Assembly (NCBI RefSeq): GCF_021130785.1
Contig: NC_060214.1
Location: 109,385,001-109,449,000, forward strand
Reading direction: 5' to 3'
Length of the DNA stretch: 64,000 nt
From: Homalodisca vitripennis
Taxonomy: Eukaryota > Arthropoda > Insecta > Hemiptera > Cicadellidae
Shown here: positions 59,762-64,000 of the stretch, piece after piece
Position numbering within the stretch: position 1 is the stretch's first letter
Layout of the letters: each line of letters opens with the position of its first letter
Translations under genes and position numbers: made by a program
Notes under the pieces: model-generated
Told to the model about the DNA's origin: nothing
What the model saw: the letters and a program-made list of their open reading frames with translations, nothing else
The model's database searches: none

Positions 59762-60663
59762 ATTTTTTATTGCGAATAAATATGATATCTTTCCAATTAC
59801 ACAAAATGTTATTTATTATTCATGTTAGATTGTATATATCTTAATTACATACAAGAGCCATTAATATTTTTAGCGCTGTAGAAAAACTTTGGGGACATAG
59901 TAAAAAATAATCAGTGCGAAATAAACTCTAAATAAATCTTCAATAATCTCTTTAATAGAAAATATAAATATGTCCAGAGTTTGTAAGGTTCTAACAAAAC
60001 TAAATATTATTTTATTCTTGTACACATTTAAAATATAATAAAAAACCATCCATTGTTCAATATAAAATGTATGGCGCTTGAGTATGTTAAATAAATAAGA
60101 AATTCATTTGGCTTTACAATTAAACTTTTTTTTTCTTTCACACCTTTAAACTTTTTCACTTTTTATAGGTTCGATTGTTTAACAGGGGCTTTGCATAAAT
60201 TTATCTGGTTATAGAAATAGAAATGTTTACTTGAATTTCAATAATGAAATGGATGATAAAACTTATGAAACATATTGAACATGTGATAGGAATAAAATTT
60301 ATTTCATATAAATTTGTTCATAAAAGGAACATTGGTTATACATATTAGACCCATTGCATTCAGAAGTCTTATATAGCTGTAGACTTACTTAACTTATAAT
60401 ATAAGAGAAAATACAACAATAATATATTATATTAACATGATACATGAACTGTCCGTACATGCAAAGTAATACGGATGGATTTTACACGAGAAATAGTGGT
60501 TTTCCTATTTATTGGTATATTTCGTAATCATGCAGAATCTATTATCATCAATAATCATATTATCATAATCTGCAGCTTGTCGGAAATAAGTCCCATAAAC
60601 ATGATTTAAAAAGAAATTTATATATTTATGTAAATAATTTTGTAAAAATTGTTCCAGTAAAAC
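59762..60663. other. AT-rich stretch, nothing recognised
   Basis: No gene or repeat recognised. The minus-strand 68-codon frame at 60505-60711 is weak. Confidence 0.5.
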
Positions 60664-60826
60664 AGAAATGAGCAATCGATAAGCATCAACAAAACCAAAG
60701 GCGAACAACACTATTTGTGAAATATTTCTCCACCTTGAATTCCAGCCCGGAACCTGACGCGATTGTCTGATTTCCTTTGTTTGTTTGTAATGGGAATATT
60801 GGACCTGTGTCTACACGAGGTGTGGC
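60664..60826 (+). repeat. Unnamed dispersed repeat, copy 2
   Basis: Partner of 33911-34076 in the same orientation. The match starts at AGAAAT(G/A)AGCAATCG and ends at GAGGTGTG. Confidence 0.85.
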
Positions 60827-63474
60827 ATTTTTGAAGTTAATACTGTTTCGTTTATGTTCTTTACTAGATCATTTTTGGCTTGTTTTTAATAGTTTGTAAA
60901 TGCATTTAAAAATAATTTTTTATGAATATTCAAAACCAAGTTCGTCTTTCTTACACTGCAAGTAAAAATATCGCCTGCGATATCGTAAAAATTAAAGAAA
61001 TATGAATTATTTACAAAAATAATATATTAATTAACATTCTTACACTAGAGAAATGAGGGCTTAGTAGTCATCCCTGCAAAAACTGGTGCGGGGATGTAAA
61101 AGTACAGCAACCCCATGTTTAATTGAAAGACATAAATACTAAACTAAATCCCAAATTATACCCTAATACCTCTCGATCTAGTTTCACTTTAAATGACATG
61201 ACCTATGGAATTTGGTAGGGCCAACCTTGGTAAGATGTAATGTTTGGAAGCTACCAGTTACATTTAAGGTTCGTGATCTGAGAACAAGAATGTATTAATT
61301 TTTATCTCTTTTAATTTTAAATAAATATGATCTATCGTCTTATTTTTCTAATGTTCACACAAACTATAAATACACGGTATGTAAGAACGTTATTATTTTA
61401 TCTTAAACTTTTTCTTTGCTTACTTTTCATGGACGCATGGAGTTATCACTGACTTTCGTGACCACTGACGAAATATTTGTGTCTCTGGGAATAAAATATC
61501 CCTATCTATTCCATTCGTCCTGAGGAAGGATTTTAAGAGCTTCTGACTTCAATGATTTTGGCCTCATTAGGATTCCAGCTTCGGGAGTTGCTCTCCATAT
61601 CACCACCACATTGCATCGTAACTTTCTGGCCTCTAAATTCTTTCTATCTTTGATGAAACATAAATATTTTAGAACCTCCTGGATCTGGGGAACTGAGTAC
61701 TTTGAAGTATCCCATCAATAATACTTTAACGGCCTACTTGGACAATTGAAACCCTCTTTAAAACCCTGATCTCAAGTAAATCATTGAAGTCTTTCAAAAC
61801 CACGTACGATCTATGAGTCCCTGTTATTTTCTAGCCCATTTTCACTTTAAACACGTAATTCATTAGAATCATTATCCTATTACCCACTTTTTGTGGAATT
61901 TCTGATATTGGAAGTCTCAGGTACCTAAATATGATGTATGTATATGTTTGAGCGTCGATATTCTCCTTCCTGAGTTATCTTGGACATGTAAATGTAGCAG
62001 TTTTCTTAATAATAAATTTATTTATTTGTGTGATTCTATTTTTATGTTCATGTCAGACAAATTCAGGTTTTAATTAACGTTTTCTGGTTCACAATAGCAG
62101 TGCTTACATAATTACATCTTCGTGATGTAAGGTTCGCGTATACCTAAGACATAAGTTTGTAGGTTTTATTTATTTGCTGGTTTCATTAACGTTCTGGTTG
62201 AAATATTTCTCCAGAAAACTTTCAGCAAATCACACGTGTGATCTATGAATTATTAGAAAATGAAAATTATTTTCATGACGTTCAAAGCCATATATGGATT
62301 GAAATAGCGACCCTAGAAGAACTCTAAATAGGTTTTAAACTTCTCGGTGTTCTAAAAGGTTGAAATTTCGCAGACTATGTGCTCGTATTATGCCCTTAAA
62401 TACTAAAGTCACCAGTGATAACTTAGATAGGAAGTAGATTTCAATTACTGAAATTATTGACCAAAGTAGCCTTGTTAGGCCAACGTGTGTTTATATTTCC
62501 TTGATCGGGCCAAATATGGAATTTCTTCAAGGGCAGCGAGAATTATTTAGACCAGTAGAAGATTACAAGGGTGAAAATGATGCACCATCTGACTAAAGTA
62601 GGTTTCTCAGGCTGAGTCTTTGTAAATAAATATTATTTATCGGGAATTAGGCAATCGTGGTGTGTGATTGGCATGAGAAATTCTTATTCAAATTATGATC
62701 TTAAAATTAAAACCCGTAAAAAGTTTGTTTATAGTTTGAACTTCTTGACAAATGCACTGAAATATAATAAAATACCATAAATATTTCTCAAATTTTTGGA
62801 ATGAAAGTAGGAATAAGGTATGCTTAAAACATTTAAAGAAATCAAAGCAAACTGATTTATATCATGTAAGTAAAAAGGTCATTCTGGACATAGATAACAA
62901 AGATAATACATTTGAGAATTGTTTCAAGTGATTTGAATTGTATTTTTGTATTGTGAATTGTTTTTTAATTTTAACAAGTCGTTTTTTTGTATTTGAATTA
63001 AGACTTTATTTTTGCCAAGAAGTAAATGGAGGCCTTTTGAGCATTTACTTTGAGCTTAAAAAAGTTGAGGTAAGATTAAAACGGTAAGTTTAATTATTTT
63101 AAGTTTAATTTATCTCTAATTAAGTATTAAGAATAAGTCTGAACAGATGAGCTAAGAAAAATAGTGTTTTTTAGCGTAACTTTTCAATAAAACTTTGACA
63201 AGCCGTTGTTTTGTACTGGATTGAGATTGGATTGGTTTAGTGGTAATCCCCCAAAAACTTTCTCTGGAACAGGTGAAGTAAAACTTTAATTTCATTACAC
63301 ACAAATCAGTAAATAACGTCCTTATATGTTTTCCTAATAATGCAATTAATTGCAAAAGAAAAAAATAAGTTTGTTGGCCGTAGTTGCAACAATAATAAGT
63401 ACGTCAATATCTAAAATATAATAAGGGGTTTTGTACTGGATTGAGATAGAGACCTCTAGTCTGTGGCATTGTTC
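60827..63474. other. AT-rich to mixed non-genic stretch
   Basis: Moderately GC blocks at 61180-61270 and 61430-61960 show no open frame or recognised family. No RNA gene or element end seen. Confidence 0.5.
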
Positions 63475-63693
63475 TTCTTTTATAAAGACCTTTAAAATGA
63501 AATGTCATTTGATGGGGGTTTGTATTTAAAAATTTTGACTTGACCCCCCAACCCCCCATTTAGGGTTGAGGGGCTAAGTTCTCATGTAGTGTAAAAATCA
63601 TCATTTTTCATTATATAACTACCCCCCAAAGGATATTGGTTTGTTTAATTCCGTTCAAAAGTTTGAAGGGGGGATGGGACTTTTGGGACACCC

Positions 63694-63695
<2 letters not shown>
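63475..63695. mobile_element. Truncated mariner-type element, right end
   Basis: Ends GGGACTTTTGGGACACCCGG at 63695 followed by TA. Inner text (AAATGTCATTTGATGGGGGT, then runs of C and G such as ACCCCCCAACCCCCCATTT) parallels the inside of the 15670-16120 MITE (AAATGACATGACACAAGATG then GGGGG). No matching left end was found in the window. No transposase. Confidence 0.6.

Positions 63696-63731
<36 letters not shown>
63696..63731. repeat. (TA)n microsatellite
   Basis: Eighteen TA dinucleotides directly following the mariner-type right end. Confidence 0.95.
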
Positions 63732-63737
<6 letters not shown>

Positions 63738-64000
63738 GTCAATGGCTATAATAATATATTTTACTGAGCTATTAAACGAGGGTTTAGAGAGAATTGCGTA
63801 TTTCACTATCATTTATAATATCTGTTTCTCTGTAAACATTGCTTTTTAAATTTTAACTCCAATTATTTTGAAGTAGAGCAGGAAACTGAAATACCTTCTA
63901 GTAAGCATATATTACATTTAGAAGTGTTAATATATTAAGGCAGTAAAAAGTTTATAACTATGAGGTACATGACAATCAATGGGGAATCGCGGGTGAAGCC
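63732..64000. other. AT-rich window end
   Basis: Nothing recognised. Confidence 0.5.

Overview
The window is a gene-poor, AT-rich stretch of animal nuclear DNA, most likely from an insect; a hemipteran is plausible but cannot be proven from sequence alone. The evidence is the mobile-element spectrum: mariner elements with a DD41D (rosa-like) catalytic spacing, Tc1 DD34E, Penelope-like (PLE), Mutator-like and LINE 3' ends, a SINE with a leucine-tRNA-like head, a 5S-rRNA-like SINE/LINE head, long tandem arrays and many (TA)n tracts. No complete, intact host gene was found. All long reading frames are short and most are chance frames or transposon relics.

Layout. 1-4.9 kb is AT-rich with a few weak frames and one stem-loop repeat. 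4.9-6.6 kb holds seven copies of a ~238-bp repeat much richer in GC than its surroundings. 7.8-8.2 kb holds the C-terminal (GIY-YIG side) end of a PLE followed by a stem-loop tail. 9.1-9.3 kb is a perfect 48-bp inverted repeat. 9.9-10.7 kb is a 17-bp minisatellite (about 48 units). 14.4-15.1 kb has four 170-bp repeats, and 15.7-16.1 kb a mariner-type MITE. 18.9-19.1 kb has a 5S-like element head and 20.4-21.1 kb a broken Tc1 transposase. 23.4-25.0 kb is the only place where exon-like signals cluster: a GC-richer block ending in a good splice donor, then a 32-nt and a 120-nt exon-like piece, the latter with a faint kinase-like motif. 26.6-26.9 kb and 46.4-46.7 kb carry minus-strand Mutator-like relics. 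31-34 kb has a SINE and two foldback copies of the PLE-associated stem-loop family. 38.3-38.9 kb is a PLE reverse-transcriptase relic.

39-45 kb is a nest of copies of one dispersed repeat (family A, head CCGCGGCTTCGCACGC, tail of TA repeats), with a 2.4-kb mariner carrying ~450-bp inverted terminal repeats inserted next to the tail of one copy. 45.3-45.9 kb has two SINEs. 47.5-55.35 kb is a ~137-bp satellite array of roughly 56 units; its centre shows insertion-type noise that looks like unpolished long-read consensus. 58.4-59.7 kb is a second, compact mariner with a nearly full but broken transposase. The rest to 64 kb is AT-rich, with one dispersed repeat and a mariner-type right end.

The parts do not form a pathway. 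They record successive insertions, decay and local amplification. The most unusual items are the PLE-linked stem-loop/foldback family, the long-TIR mariner, the variant grammar of the minisatellite, the 5S-like head, and the possible kinase-like exon.
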